Origin: Cylindrotheca closterium
Taxonomy: Eukaryota > Bacillariophyta > Bacillariophyceae > Bacillariales > Bacillariaceae
Direction of reading: 5' to 3'
Assembly: GCA_933822405.4 (NCBI GenBank)
Contig: CAKOGP040000446.1
Location: forward strand, 554,737 to 618,736
Length of the DNA stretch: 64,000 nucleotides
The translations under genes were made by a program, and so were the position numbers. The notes beneath the pieces were generated by a model. It saw only the letters and a list, made by a program, of their open reading frames with translations, did not search any database and was not told where the DNA came from. Shown here piece after piece: positions 1 to 11,436 of this stretch; the first letter of the stretch is position 1; each line of letters opens with the position of its first letter.

Positions 1-846
1 CAAAACGGTATTTATAGGCTTGCGGTACGCTAGATACACACGTGCACGAAGAAACGGTCAAAAAAAAGGTGTCAGTGGTCGCCCTCCAAACAAGATCAGA
101 CCTTTTTTTGTCGATGCTCCAAGAAGAAATTCTGACATCTTTTTGTAGAAAATGTCATTTTACTACAATACCAGTTACTTCCTACGAGATATTCGTGTAC
201 CTGAAGTGGCGAATGTGTGGAAGTTACGCCGACAAAGAGAAGATATTTTCCTTCTTACTTCCGCTAGTACATGGTACCGGTAGTAACTGGTACCGCGATA
301 GGTTTGCCGTATCCCCCTTCATTCGCCTTTCCACTCGACACTTAACGGATCGATCAGAGCTTCGGAGAAGGCAACAAACTTCAAGAAGTACAGGAACACC
401 GCGTTGCGCTGTACACGTACCAGTGCTTGTTGGAACCGATTGATGATGTAGGTACAAGAGTACCGTACCAGTACCGTACTTGTACGAGTACCACTTTTCC
501 GGGAGAGCTATTCCAAAAAAAGATACCCCGCTCTACCTTCCTTAACGCATCAAAATACATCCTACCGGTATGATACGATACGATACCGGTACGATACCGG
601 TACACACGATAGACTAAAAAAATTCCGAGTTCAATTTGGGAAGCCCCGCAATTGATTCTGGGGCATCATGATTGATAATTGCAATTTCAAATTGACCATC
701 AATTCCCAGCTTTTGTCTTCATCCTCTACAGTATCTACTGGCACTGTTCTTGTCGTGGCTGTGTTATATTCGGTTCTACTATCCATTGCTCTCAAACAAT
801 CCGACGATGAAGCAGAGCCTTATTCTTGTGCAGTTTCCGCAATATC
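1..846. other. Intergenic, no gene seen
   Basis: No convincing coding frame. The stretch is rich in short palindromes built on GGTACC and TACCGGTA (TACCGGTA at 275, 563, 584 and 595). It probably includes the upstream region of the gene starting at 847. Confidence 0.6.
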
Positions 847-1214
847 ATGAATGAAGTCAAACCAGTCGACGCGAATAAAAACTTCTCGTCCTCTTATTCT
901 CCTTCTTGTCAAATAACGACTCTTCGCATCTCAGGCGATAACGGCAATCGTATGCAAAAGGAGGAGGAGGAGGAAGAACAAAAGACGATGGAAGATCCTG
1001 TTGCTGTTGCTGTCGCTGTTGCTGTTGCCGTTGGAGAATCAGATTCAAATTCCGCTACTGCTCAGGCCCATGTTCCCGAACAACCACCTGCAGCATCAGC
1101 ATCAGCATCATTCAGACATCAACCAGAACCCTTTTGGGAAGATTTAGAACCCTTTCAGCCAGTCACTGCCAAGGCGTATTGGAGGACTAGTGATTTGCCT
1201 TCTGCTTCTACTAA

Positions 1215-1245
<31 letters not shown>

Positions 1246-3561
1246 CCAATCAAAAACCACCCTCCAAGAGCCATGTGGAAACGACCACTTCATCCAGATC
1301 CAAAGGCACCTGAAAACGAATGGTTGCCGGAAATGGATGTTATCTTGCAGCTCACCGACATTCACATGGATAGCAATGACACGTATCATTATGCAAAGAA
1401 TGGTGGCCCCCTGCATGGGATTTGGGCTACCATGACTACTACTAGCAGTAGCAGCAGTAGTTTTTTGGTCGATCAATATGGGAATGTACCACCTGCCAAT
1501 CTAATCTTGTATCCACCTGGAGTTCCGCCGCCAAGCAATAATGATGAAACCATTGTGGTACCAAGGGGCAAATGGTCGCTTCCAGCTGGACGCAAAATCG
1601 AATGGCCGCCATTGACCGACGATGCCAAACTCTTGGTTCAAACTATATTTCCAGAATGGCAGATCAATCAAAATTCATCGTGGGAGCCACAAACGGCCAA
1701 GGTGTTTACCAAATCCAGAGCGGCGAGTGGGAGCAGCCAAAAATATTGTACGGTGGGAGTATGGAAATTCATGAATGAAAAGAACAATCGCATTTCAGAC
1801 TCGGATCTGTTGCCGGAAATCCTAGTCGAGATTCGTCCCCTACTGTCGTCATTTGCCAGTAAGAAGTACGATCAACGACAATGGGAAGAAGCATCGTCGG
1901 GCGTCTGGTGCACGAATCCCAACTCACTTGCCAATGACGATGGTCAGTGGCAAGCCGAGGATATTTGGTTCCTTCCACCGCATCAAACACCACCACCAGG
2001 AGTCTTACCTAGAGGCAAGTGGACAACCATTCACCAAAATGAGAGTTGGCCACCATTGACGGAGCAAGCCAAACGCAGACGGCTGGGAAATTTACCACAA
2101 TGGCCAGAAGTGGGAAAGGGCGAAGCAGTCATATTGCCAACAACGGCAACCGTTTATTCCCAACTGGATCCTAGAAGGCAAGACAAGGCGCCCAACTTGC
2201 AAGGCACTTGGAAGATTGTGGATTCTGATTCTGATTCTCAAAGTCTCTTTTGGGATCCGCAATATGTTTTGGTATATCCACAACAAGAGCAAGTCTTGGA
2301 TGCTACAGTTCCTCATGGACTATGGGGAGTTCCTATGAATGCGACTCCAAATGCGGACGGATGTTGGGATGCCAAGAATGTATGGTTCTTGCCACCAGGC
2401 ACCAAGAATCTTGATAACTTTTGGTGTCGTGGGAAATGGGTCTATTCGCCCACCAAACGAAATCCGACGTGGCCTCCGCCTCCCTCCAAGCATGTTTTTG
2501 CGAACCTGCAAACGACCGAAAACAGTAAAAATGTCTCCGAGGCGGCATCAAGGAATCAAAAGCAACGACAAGAGGCACCCATTCAAGTTCCAAGGAAGCA
2601 AGACAATAATCCATCTACAAGGAGTATACCAGGAACCGAAAGAAGTACTAGCAGTGAAGATAAAGTGGTACCAGTACCAGTGACAAAGAAACAAGACGAC
2701 GATTCATCTATTGATCCAGCCGAACCTGGCTTCAGCCGTCCCAACTTCTTGTCACCCACCAAAGCTGCGGCGGCTGCCTTGCGCAAAAAGCGAGCGATTG
2801 AACAGAGGTTTTCGAAACATAGCAATGCATCGAGTACAACTTCGGCAGCCTTTGTCAAGAAGCCAACACTGGACCGACGATATTCCTCGACATCTCACAA
2901 GGAAATGTCCGAAGCCATTCGCAAATCTAGGGAGGACAGAGTACGATACTCGTCCAATGAGATTCTTCGATTATCCGAAAACACCAAGAGCATGCTGGAG
3001 GCTTCGTCGACACTGATTGCGTCCATGGTATCATCAATGCCCCCTTCGCCGATTGCGGAATCGCCAAGTCCTGTCATGGCCAATAACCGCAAGGAGTCTA
3101 TTACAGTTCCAAAAGTCCATTTAGTGGAGTCCCTGTTGGCCGAAGAGGGAACTTTGGTGGTATTGTGCAAGGAAATTCCAGAAACCCGAACCATGGGTTT
3201 GGATCAAGACAATGCACTACTCTTGTGTTACGATGTGCCGAAGTATTCGATTTTGTATGTGGAAAATGATCTCTCTTTGGCCCAAGAGTTGTTGGAAATC
3301 TCGCGCAAGTCCATTTATCCACAGTTCTTTTACGAACCAAATGTCGATTCTGACAGCGATAGCGACAACGAGTCTGGTGGGGGTGGCGCTGATACGAAGA
3401 ACAAGGAAACGGAAACAGAAAAGTACGTGTACCTGGGTGGATTGGCCACAGTTCGGGCCATGTTGATCGAACGAATGTCCTTCCAATATCGCATCCGGGA
3501 ACAGCGTGAACGGCGAAAGTCCAGCAGCCGGCCGATACGAGCACAGTCTCTCAACATATGA
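847..3561 (+). CDS. Tryptophan-motif repeat protein, function unknown
   Basis: 904 residues, one exon. The longest open frame starts at a TTG at 826, so I use the first ATG at 847. After an acidic, Ala/Val-rich and Ser-rich head (about residues 1-140) come repeated blocks up to about residue 570. Each full block has a G-x-W opening (GIW, GVW, GLW), then a short LPPG or YPPG stretch, then RGKW, then WPP. RGKW...WPP occurs three times, and shorter W-containing half units (AMWKR, GVWKF, GTWKI) sit between. The remainder is Ser/Lys/Arg-rich with ALRKKR, followed by a compact hydrophobic segment (about 760-830) and a basic tail. There is no signal peptide or membrane segment. The regular Trp spacing suggests a beta-type repeat fold, which is inference. 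I do not recognise the family. Confidence 0.85.
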
Positions 3562-4215
3562 GAGGTCATATAACGGGGGATAATGTTGCTATAGGCTAAT
3601 GTACCGGTACGGATCAATCGATAAGGGGATCGATGATTGATACGGTGGAAGAGACTTATTTGGCTTATTGATTGCGACGGTTTTTTGGAAGTTTCAGATT
3701 TTGGGGATATTTCGACGGGAATAAGTTGTTGGTTTGTGTAAATTACGTTGTAATTGATTTTGTTAACACCACACTACCCATTTGATTATTTCTTTCTATT
3801 CACAATCACAGTAAAAAAACATGCACCATATCATCAATTCGACCATTCTCGTTGTTGATATTTCTATCACAGGCGAAACCACGACTGTCCTGTGACTGCC
3901 TATGCATTCCAATAGACAATCCATCACTCGACAAACTTGGGAATCAAATTCTCCCAGCTTCCCACAACAACAAACATGTAACTTCAAATCTTGCTGGAAA
4001 GACCCATGGTGTGTTTGCAACATCATAATAAATGTCGTCCATTTTCCATTTTTCATTCCAATCCAACTTCAATATTCCTTCCTTCCTTCCTTCCTTTCCA
4101 ACCACCACCACCGCCATTGTTCTATTCCGTTCCATTTCGCGAATTCATCACACACATGCCAAATGAATGAATCAATCAGTCACAGGTTATCACCAAGCAA
4201 CAATCAATTCATCTT
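3562..4215. other. Intergenic between convergent genes
   Basis: No gene supported. It holds one TACCGGTA palindrome (3602-3609) and a CTTC microsatellite at about 4077-4099. It must carry the 3' ends of both convergent genes. Confidence 0.6.
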
Positions 4216-5134
4216 TTAATTGCCGCCAGCTGGAATCTTAACAACTTCCTTTTCGGTCCGTTTGGTACCATCCGGCTCGGTAATGTACCTCGTAATCTCT
4301 CGCGTAATGTTTCCAGCCCCATCGGTAGTCTCCTTGGTATCGGTCACAATCTTGGGAGTCTTCATTTTACGTTTCTTAACAATGGCCGGATTGAGTCCAC
4401 CACCTGATTTTAACGCTGCCACCTTGCTGGCCACACCATCCCCCACGACCATCTTGTGGGCACCCGTACTGATGCCTCCGGTATTCGTCATGGTATTTTT
4501 GGGAGCGTTGGGATCGGCGACCAGGTCTGGACCGCCCGTGGTTTCGGGAACGTCCTTGCCGCGATTGGTCCATGCGGGCTTTTGAAATTCGTATTTCTTT
4601 GGTTCGGGCACCGCCAAGTGTGGATTCTCGCCAGGAGCTACTGTGGCAGGGGCTGGCGCTGGTGCCGCCGCGGGTGTAGGCGCTGGAGATACAAAATAAT
4701 TGTTTGATGGAAGAAACGAAGAAACAAAATAGTGAGACACGACCATTCCCGTTTTTCATCAGATGGTTTTGCATCATTATTGCTATTGTTCTGAATTCAC
4801 ATACCTGGTGCCGGGGCTTGTGCAGGAGCTGGTGCTGGCGCTGTTGTTATGGAAATAGACATTGAAAGAGAAAGAATGAATAAAGTCAGATGGAAATTTA
4901 CATTGAAGCCACATCAAGTTCCAAGCTGTTGCATCATTTCCTATTCTCACCTGGAGCTGGTGCTGGAGCAGGAGCTGGTGCTGGAGCCGGGGCCGGGGCA
5001 GGAGCAGGGGCCGGTGCAGGGGCCGGGGCAGGAGCTGGAGCCGGTGTTGTTTCCGCTGGAGCTGGCGCAGGTGCCTCTCCTGCGGGGGGTGCCGCTCTGG
5101 ATTCGACTTCGGGTTTAGATCCACCGCAACCCAT
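4216..5134 (-). CDS. Probable N-myristoylated Ala-Pro-rich protein, three exons
   Basis: Exons 5134-4951, 4840-4805 and 4682-4216 (184, 36 and 467 nt) join in frame at phase-1 GT-AG introns of 110 and 122 bp, giving 228 residues. The start MGCGGSKPE has glycine at position 2 with serine at 6 and a cysteine at 3, the classic N-myristoylation signal with a likely palmitoylation site, so membrane anchoring is expected. Residues about 20-85 are an (AP)n spacer; the 12-residue middle exon encodes only spacer. The rest is a compact, non-repetitive domain with PKKYEFQKPAW, then a Lys-rich patch KKRKMKTPK, and ends in a Thr/Glu/Arg-rich strand-like tail. A lipid-anchored domain on a stiff Pro-rich stalk is the inferred architecture; the role is unknown. 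Confidence 0.8.
4805..4840 (-). other. 36-nt exon of the Ala-Pro-rich gene
   Basis: Flanked by AG on the upstream side and GTATGT on the downstream side. At 12 codons it keeps frame whether included or skipped, so alternative splicing would change only stalk length. Confidence 0.65.
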
Positions 5135-6181
5135 GTTTTATTATGAAAGGTTTGGTTTGTTGTTTTGTTGTTGTGTTGTCTGGTAAAAATGGATTGCAAG
5201 GAGTCGGTGAATCGTCAGAAAAGTTTCTTGTATTGATCACGGAAGCGTGCAATTGGCAACGATCGATGTTATTGTGGACAATGCTTTATTGTTCAGGTTG
5301 AAGTTATTGTCGTTTCGCAATTTGCAACTCGTCGACAAAGTTTTGGGGTCACGAGATCTTTGTTGGAGACACATGACCCAATGGACCGTGCTAAAGCTAA
5401 TCCAGTACCTCACATTATTTTCGCAACTTGATCAGTACCACAACTACTGTAGATCTTTGGGCTTCTGTTTCGTTACGACAGGAAGCCACTACATACTGTA
5501 TCCTATATTCAACATGGCAGAACCCGCAAGTCATATCCCTAGATATCTACAAAGTCAGCACAAAGAATCCTGATCCATATCATAAGAACCATGGCTTTTA
5601 CACTCACTTCTTTGGTTGGCAGCATCGCTCACGACTACAGGGCCAGCTCCTGCTCTTACCTTCTTCAGCACTGCCAGACATGCGATTACAGTTCCGTCAC
5701 CTCGACACGTACATCATCAGTTGCGCACCGCTTGTGTACTATAGTTCATTGAGTACCGGTACGGTACCTTTTGATCGATCCCACCAAATCCACAACGTTG
5801 ATTACCTCTCGTCGCTTCGACATGTCGTATCGTTGCAAATATCTCGCATTTCATAGCAAAAATCTCGACGGCACATGTGTGAGGCTATCAAATTGGTGGG
5901 AAAGCATGCCGGTGATAAAATTTTGAATCAGTTATAATCGATTGCACATGGTTCACCGGCCAAAATGGCACGTGCATCCATTCAAATAGCTATCAACGAA
6001 TCTGAACAGACCCGGCTGGCAAAATTACTTATGCCCCAAAATTCATGAAAATCTCTTTCCTGTCACAAGGCTGATCTTCCGATCTTATTAGTGCGTCGCA
6101 CATCGCACATTGTTCACATTGTTGTGTTTGAAGCTACCAGTACAGTATAATACAAAGGCTGTCCATCCCATCCTTGTAACG
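5135..6181. other. Intergenic, divergent promoters
   Basis: Lies between the divergent genes starting at 5134 (minus) and 6182 (plus). Open frames here lack coding character. One TACCGGTA at 5754-5761. Confidence 0.55.
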
Positions 6182-7294
6182 ATGGGCTTCTTCCAGAACA
6201 AGATGTCCCGGAACGGTAATGTCCGGGACGCTCTGGCGAAGCTTCGAACGAGGCACAATGCTATCATTGAACGAAGGAAAACCGAACGCGAAGCCGCAAA
6301 AGCAGACAAGGCATCCACGCTTGCTAGTTCTTCTTCTCCTTCTTCTTCTCCTGCTGGAAGCGTAATTGGCAGGAATAGCTTGGCGGAACTCGATTCTGTG
6401 TGTCCCAGACAGAGTAACAATTCAAGTGTGGCGGAACTCGATTCGGTTTGTCCCAAGAGTCCCTCCAAAACTAAATCTGCCACCAAAACTGCTTCTAAAA
6501 GTACCAAAAGTAAAAGCAGTACGACCAACAACAACACCACCAACAACAAGATACCTTCGGTTGCGGAATGGTTGCTTTGGGGAGATGACGAATCCGTGAA
6601 AGTTCCTCAGACTCCTCAACCCAATCACACCACCAGACGAGTGAATACTAAACCAACAAATATTAGTGCTAATCTTCCTCTGCAACGAGGATCCTCTGCC
6701 TCGCCGGTTGCCTCCAAGCGCTCTCCACAAGTCGAAAGGATGATTCCTGCAATCTCCGAGAGTCACAGCTTTGACAACAGCCAACTCGACAGTCACTTTT
6801 ACTCGGAATTCACGGACGATTACACCGTCGATGATTCCTTGGCAGACGTGACCCTGGCATCCAGCAAGGAACCTGGTCTCTTTGCGCATGGTCTCATGGC
6901 TGTGGGAGAACTCTTCACCGGTGCCCCCTCCACTCCTGCAGCGACTCCTTCTCCGCAACGAAGGAGGAAATCCTCTCGCAGTCCTCGAAGGATTGACGAA
7001 GGAGACGATGAGTCCGATGTTGACGAGGAGTCGACTCAAGCCTACAGTACCTACGCCAAGGACGATTCATGTCTGACTGGAAAATACGCTCGTGATGATC
7101 AGTCGGCTACCACTGCCACCACAGCTTCCTCCTCGCCTTCTGCTGGCTTCGATGCTGTCCCTCCAACGTCGCGTTGGAATGGTCGACGAAATGCTCCAGT
7201 CAAGTACCACAACATGACCAATGTCAACATCATTGAATCCTTTGGTATGGAAGTCGAAATGTCACTGGAAACGGTGACTCGCATCGAGATCTAA
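6182..7294 (+). CDS. Low-complexity protein with AELDSVCP repeats
   Basis: 370 residues, one exon. The frame is open from a non-AUG codon upstream, but MGFFQNKMSRNG at 6182 is the natural start; glycine at 2 makes N-myristoylation possible, though position 6 is Asn, so weaker than for the 5134 gene. Residues about 10-42 form a charged, probably helical stretch (RTRHNAIIERRKTEREAAKA). The motif SVAELDSVCP or SLAELDSVCP occurs twice about 20 residues apart, and a related SVAEWLLWGDD follows. The middle is Ser/Thr/Lys-rich with SPxR sites (SPQRRRKSSRSPRR) that suit phosphorylation by proline-directed kinases. The last 30 residues are ordered and hydrophobic. Not recognised; a membrane-associated regulatory or scaffold protein is a guess. 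Confidence 0.75.
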   Translation: MGFFQNKMSRNGNVRDALAKLRTRHNAIIERRKTEREAAKADKASTLASSSSPSSSPAGSVIGRNSLAELDSVCPRQSNNSSVAELDSVCPKSPSKTKSATKTASKSTKSKSSTTNNNTTNNKIPSVAEWLLWGDDESVKVPQTPQPNHTTRRVNTKPTNISANLPLQRGSSASPVASKRSPQVERMIPAISESHSFDNSQLDSHFYSEFTDDYTVDDSLADVTLASSKEPGLFAHGLMAVGELFTGAPSTPAATPSPQRRRKSSRSPRRIDEGDDESDVDEESTQAYSTYAKDDSCLTGKYARDDQSATTATTASSSPSAGFDAVPPTSRWNGRRNAPVKYHNMTNVNIIESFGMEVEMSLETVTRIEI

Positions 7295-7316
7295 ACAAGC
7301 CATTCGTTTCGTTCGG

Positions 7317-7351
<35 letters not shown>

Positions 7352-8178
7352 CTGTACCACTATTCATGTCCACACACAACACACACACACACACACACAT
7401 TCCTCTCTCTCTCTCTTCTCTCTCTACCCCCCCATAAGTCCTCAAGCTACCGAGCCTACCGCTACTACAAAGGTGGGAAGTCTCCCTTTTTTGGAAAAAG
7501 GAACATTGTTTAAAAAAGGACACACCACAGAAACTACACTACACTACACATTCTATTTAGAGAAGAACCACGTTATATCCTACAACAGCAGTGCCGCGCG
7601 CTCCCTTCTTCTCTTTATATTGAATGTAGTAGGTATAGTTTCTGTGTGTTTGTATGTCTCCTTTCTTGCGACTTTTCTTTCTTTCTTTCTTTCTTTCAAG
7701 GAGTCAGTCCCATCAGTATCGGTATGAGGCATTGACGATAATCGTGTTTCGTCAATCAGCGCACAACAAGAATGAATCATCATTATACGCAACAAACACT
7801 TTTTGCCCAGCACGGTAGTGCATTCTTGATGATTCATTCATACAAAATATGGTTCATAATAACATTATAATAACAAAAGGTTATTACGACTAACATATCA
7901 TGAAATTGTTGATTATATCATTCCAGTACACACATTCGAGAGAGGTTGTAGTGCCTTCTTTGTTTCATCATCTTCATGATACCAGTACCGGTAGACAATA
8001 CGGTATACTGTAATAAGATGATGACCAGCCAAACGATCGAATACTCCGACTACAGTGATAGCTCCAAATCCAAAAGAATATATCCTTCAGTTATTGTACC
8101 GTGTATATAGACACTTTTGCATTCTAAAAAGGAGGACAGCGCGGAGCATATTGAATATATATATTAGCTGGTGCCACG
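7295..8178. other. Intergenic with microsatellites
   Basis: No gene seen. Contains (CA)n at 7321-7350 and about 7375-7399, (CT)n just after, and (CTTT)n at about 7672-7697. One TACCGGTA at 7986-7993. It includes the promoter of the P450 gene. Confidence 0.6.
7321..7399. repeat. (CA)n microsatellite pair
   Basis: Two runs of CA dinucleotide separated by about 25 bp, in the 3' flank of the gene ending at 7294. Confidence 0.9.
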
Positions 8179-9879
8179 ATGATGAGTGACTTATTATCCA
8201 ACGACTCATCCTTCCTTACCCTGATCTTGACTGCAGGCGCGTTGATTGTCGTACCCAGCATCATTTTCTTCTCATCGTCAAAGGGCAATAATGACAATAA
8301 TGACAATAATGACAATAATAAATCCAACATCCCGTGGGCGCCTGGAAGGATTCCGTTGCTGGGACACGCGCTGAAGTACAAGAAAGATCCTGGACGGTTC
8401 CTACTCGATTCGAGCGCGGCAGTGGGTGACATTTTCAAAATCAACTTGGCCGGCAAGCGAATGGTGGTGGCATGTGGCCCAAGAACGCAGCGGATCATCG
8501 CAACCGCACCTGAATCAGTCTTTTCGGCACGGCAAGCAGTCGCGGACGTTGGCTTTGAACAAATGTTAGGTCCACTCAACGTGCACAAGGGCACCGATTT
8601 ACACAAGGGAATTGTCAAGGGGATGTGGCATGATGATGCTGACGCACATGTTCGTCTCCTGATCCAATCCATTCGGCAAGCGCTACAGGTTGAATCTACT
8701 GAATCGAAACGGATTCAACCTGATGCTAAGAAATACAATGCAGATTTCATGAAATTCATTCGGCGGGTGCTCCTCCGAACGACGATTGATAGATTCATTG
8801 GCTCCTTCTTTCTCGATTCTTGGGAAAACTTTGATTTTATTGACGTCTTTATGAAGTTTCAAGATGACTTGGAAGATGTCACGGCCAAATCTGTCATACT
8901 CCCTAGATTTCTCTCCTTGCCGCTACTGCTGTGGCCATTGGCCCGGCGACGACAAAAACTACAGATAACAATTGCGGAACGACTCAAGAAGACGAAACCG
9001 GACGCCAAGGACTGCGGCTTTTGGCTAAACGAGGTGCAAACTACTCGTACCCATTCCATTGATGACATTGCGGAGTTTATTGTTGGATTGCTCTTTGCAG
9101 GTACGTATGAATATGGTAATCTTTGTATTTCTTACTTATATTGACCATGGTTGCAGCTTGTCTCACTCTAAATACATGCTTGATTCCTGTACACGGTATT
9201 GTATAATATTGAATTATATATATTCTTTTGAATGAATGGTTGGTTCTTACTCTTAAAAACATCTGAACGAATTTCCTATATAGCTCACAAGAATCCAGCT
9301 ATTGGAGCGGCGCAGAGCTATCTCATGTTGGTCGAAGAGGCCACCATCGAGGAGATGGATCTGTGCAAGAAAGAAGCTCAAATGCTTGTAAAGAATCCTA
9401 GTTATCAAGCGGTTCGAGAATCGTGTCCATTGCTACGCCGGCTGTGCTTGGAATCCTTGCGTCTCACGGCCCACGCGATTGGTGGAATACGAACGGCACA
9501 AAAAGACTTTGAGATTGGCAATAATACGGGCAAAGTCATTACCAAGGGTTCCACGGTGGCGTTGACGCATTTATCATCGAGCCTCGATGCCAAAATTTGG
9601 AAAGAGCCGTCCAGGTTCATCCTCGACCCCAAATCCAAAGAACGGTCCGAAGAACTCTACAAGAACGAGTATACCTTTAGTGTATTTTCCCACGGGGTCC
9701 ACAAGTGCCCTGGACAACAGTTGGCTGTCGTCATGCTGGAGTGCACTGTCGCTTTGCTATTGGACGAGTACGAGATTGAATTTGTGAAACCACTTCCTCC
9801 CATTGACTTTGAAAGAGCAACGTTGGCCCAACGCAGCGGTCCCGTCTTGTTTTCATTAGTATCCAATAGAAGCGAATAA
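8179..9879 (+). CDS. Cytochrome P450 monooxygenase
   Basis: Two exons (8179-9100 and 9284-9879) joined by a phase-1 GTACGT...AG intron of 183 bp give 505 residues, normal for a microsomal P450. An N-terminal hydrophobic segment (about 10-32) anchors it, followed by an Asn/Asp tract encoded by AATGAC repeats and the Pro-rich hinge IPWAPGRIPLLGHALKYKK. The K-helix ExxR is ESLR. The heme loop FSHGVHKCPG fits FxxGxxxCxG, with Cys near residue 449 as the axial ligand. The I-helix reads LLFAAHKNPAIGAAQ, without the usual [AG]Gx[DE]T, resembling the CYP7/CYP8 type or CYP51-related enzymes that use other residues there. The substrate cannot be told; sterol or fatty-acid oxidation at the ER is typical of the superfamily. 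Confidence 0.93.
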
Positions 9880-10122
9880 TTATTATATAATAACGCCCAA
9901 AATAATACTGCAAGGGTCACGATTCATTCATTCCTGTCAATCTAAGTCGAAACGGGGCTGTTTCCTCGTTCCAACTCACCGGTACTATGCCGTACCTGAT
10001 TGAGAACGAAACAATATCATCAGTACTGATACCGTACTTTTAGCAATAGCCGTTTAGTTTATTCTACGACAATAATTTCAATATCATTGGTGATGCTGAT
10101 AGTTCCTTGTATTCCTTATATT

Positions 10123-11436
10123 CTACTTATTTCGCAAATGGAATGGTGTACAGATGGGACGATCGTTGAGGATCGGAGTCAGTTCCACAGAGAGTGGGTC
10201 CAATTCAGAAGAAGAATTACCATCATCATCATCATCATCATCATCATCTTGCATCATTCCTCCACAGCCGCAACAAAAACTCCCATTGCTGGATCGGTAG
10301 TAGGGCGCAGCACGGGCCAAGCGTTGTCGCCGATTCCAGAGTCGTCTGGTTGTTTCACAGCTCAATAATCCAACGATTAAGGATACAACGGTAAAGATGG
10401 ATACCAGCAGCCAGAATAGAGTAACACTCGAGAGATTACTGGCATTGGAAAGAGAATTTTCGCCTTTAATCAGAGCACTTCCGTGACCTTCTTGGTGTTT
10501 GGGAGAATGTCCCACATCCGTTCCATACTCGGCCAAGTATTTGTATTGAGGATCGTCCAAGTCCATGACTTGTGGAAATTCAACAAGTTCGGTGGTGTGT
10601 AGGCATTTGTAGGTAAATCCCCAATGCATGACACATTTGCCTTCCACACAAAGTACACAATAGCAATCCTTGACATCAAAATCTTCGTCTTTGCTGCCAT
10701 ATATCACGTCGAATTCATCTTGGGAAGCGAACAAACAATTTTCCCCTCGAAGTGCCACCACATCAGGCGACTTTGCCATGCCTGGAGCCAAACTATCAAA
10801 ATAGGGAATCAAGGACTCCCAATCATCGTATAGACAAACGCCTGCTTTGGCTACAACAAAGCCATGCCATTTACTGCATTCGTTGCTCTTTGGAAATTGT
10901 TGTTGAAAGTAATCGTACCAATCATCTGGAGGTTCAACCAAACCACCTTCACGGAATTCTTCGTGCTTGGAAATTGCAAACTTCGCTCCGTCCTCGTGTA
11001 AACCCGACATTCCGAATCCGTATCGCAGTTCGTCCAAATCCATGGCTTGTGGAAACTGAATTTCTTTGGTGGATAGGCATTTTTTGGTACTTCCCCAATG
11101 CAAGGTACATTTGCCTTCCACACAAAATTCACAACGACAGTCATCGGGATAAACATCGTCCGTGTTATTGTCAGCATACCACTCGTCCAATTCAGTCTGG
11201 GAAGCGACCACACAATTTCTACCTCGGAGTGCCACCACACTAGGCCAATTTGACATATCGCTTGGAGTCAAAGCATCAAAATAGGGAATGAATTGCCCCC
11301 AAGCTTCGAAAAGACAAACGCCTGCTTTGGCTACAACGTAGACATTTGGTTCATCGCATTCCTCGTTATTATTGTTATTTGGAGGATGCTGTTGAAAGTA
11401 ATCGTACCAAGAATGATCATTGTCAGACATGGTCAT
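10123..11436 (-). CDS. Single-pass membrane protein with two cysteine-rich repeats
   Basis: 437 residues from the ATG at 11436 (MTMSDND); the longer frame begins at TTG, and a second ATG at 11430 is equally possible. Two tandem repeats of about 150 residues (about 5-160 and 170-320) share WYDYFQQ, VVAKAGVCL, IPYFD, VVALRG-x-NC, a C-x-C-xx-C-VEGKC cluster, HWG and FPQ-x-MDLD. A single hydrophobic helix follows (about 340-363), then a basic stop-transfer (RRLWNRRQR) and a cytosolic-type tail with a ten-Asp run encoded by (ATC)n and C-C-G-C-G. No N-terminal signal peptide is evident, so insertion as a signal-anchor is inferred. The repeats look ligand- or metal-binding; the family is not recognised. 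Confidence 0.82.
   Translation of the reverse strand: MTMSDNDHSWYDYFQQHPPNNNNNEECDEPNVYVVAKAGVCLFEAWGQFIPYFDALTPSDMSNWPSVVALRGRNCVVASQTELDEWYADNNTDDVYPDDCRCEFCVEGKCTLHWGSTKKCLSTKEIQFPQAMDLDELRYGFGMSGLHEDGAKFAISKHEEFREGGLVEPPDDWYDYFQQQFPKSNECSKWHGFVVAKAGVCLYDDWESLIPYFDSLAPGMAKSPDVVALRGENCLFASQDEFDVIYGSKDEDFDVKDCYCVLCVEGKCVMHWGFTYKCLHTTELVEFPQVMDLDDPQYKYLAEYGTDVGHSPKHQEGHGSALIKGENSLSNASNLSSVTLFWLLVSIFTVVSLIVGLLSCETTRRLWNRRQRLARAAPYYRSSNGSFCCGCGGMMQDDDDDDDDDGNSSSELDPLSVELTPILNDRPICTPFHLRNK

Noticed and set aside
826..846. Upstream extension of the Trp-motif gene
   Set aside because: The codon at 826 is TTG; the first ATG is at 847.
4890..5186. Gly-Ala-rich plus-strand frame
   Set aside because: Antisense of the Ala-Pro stalk; the minus-strand reading has a myristoylation start and consistent splice sites.
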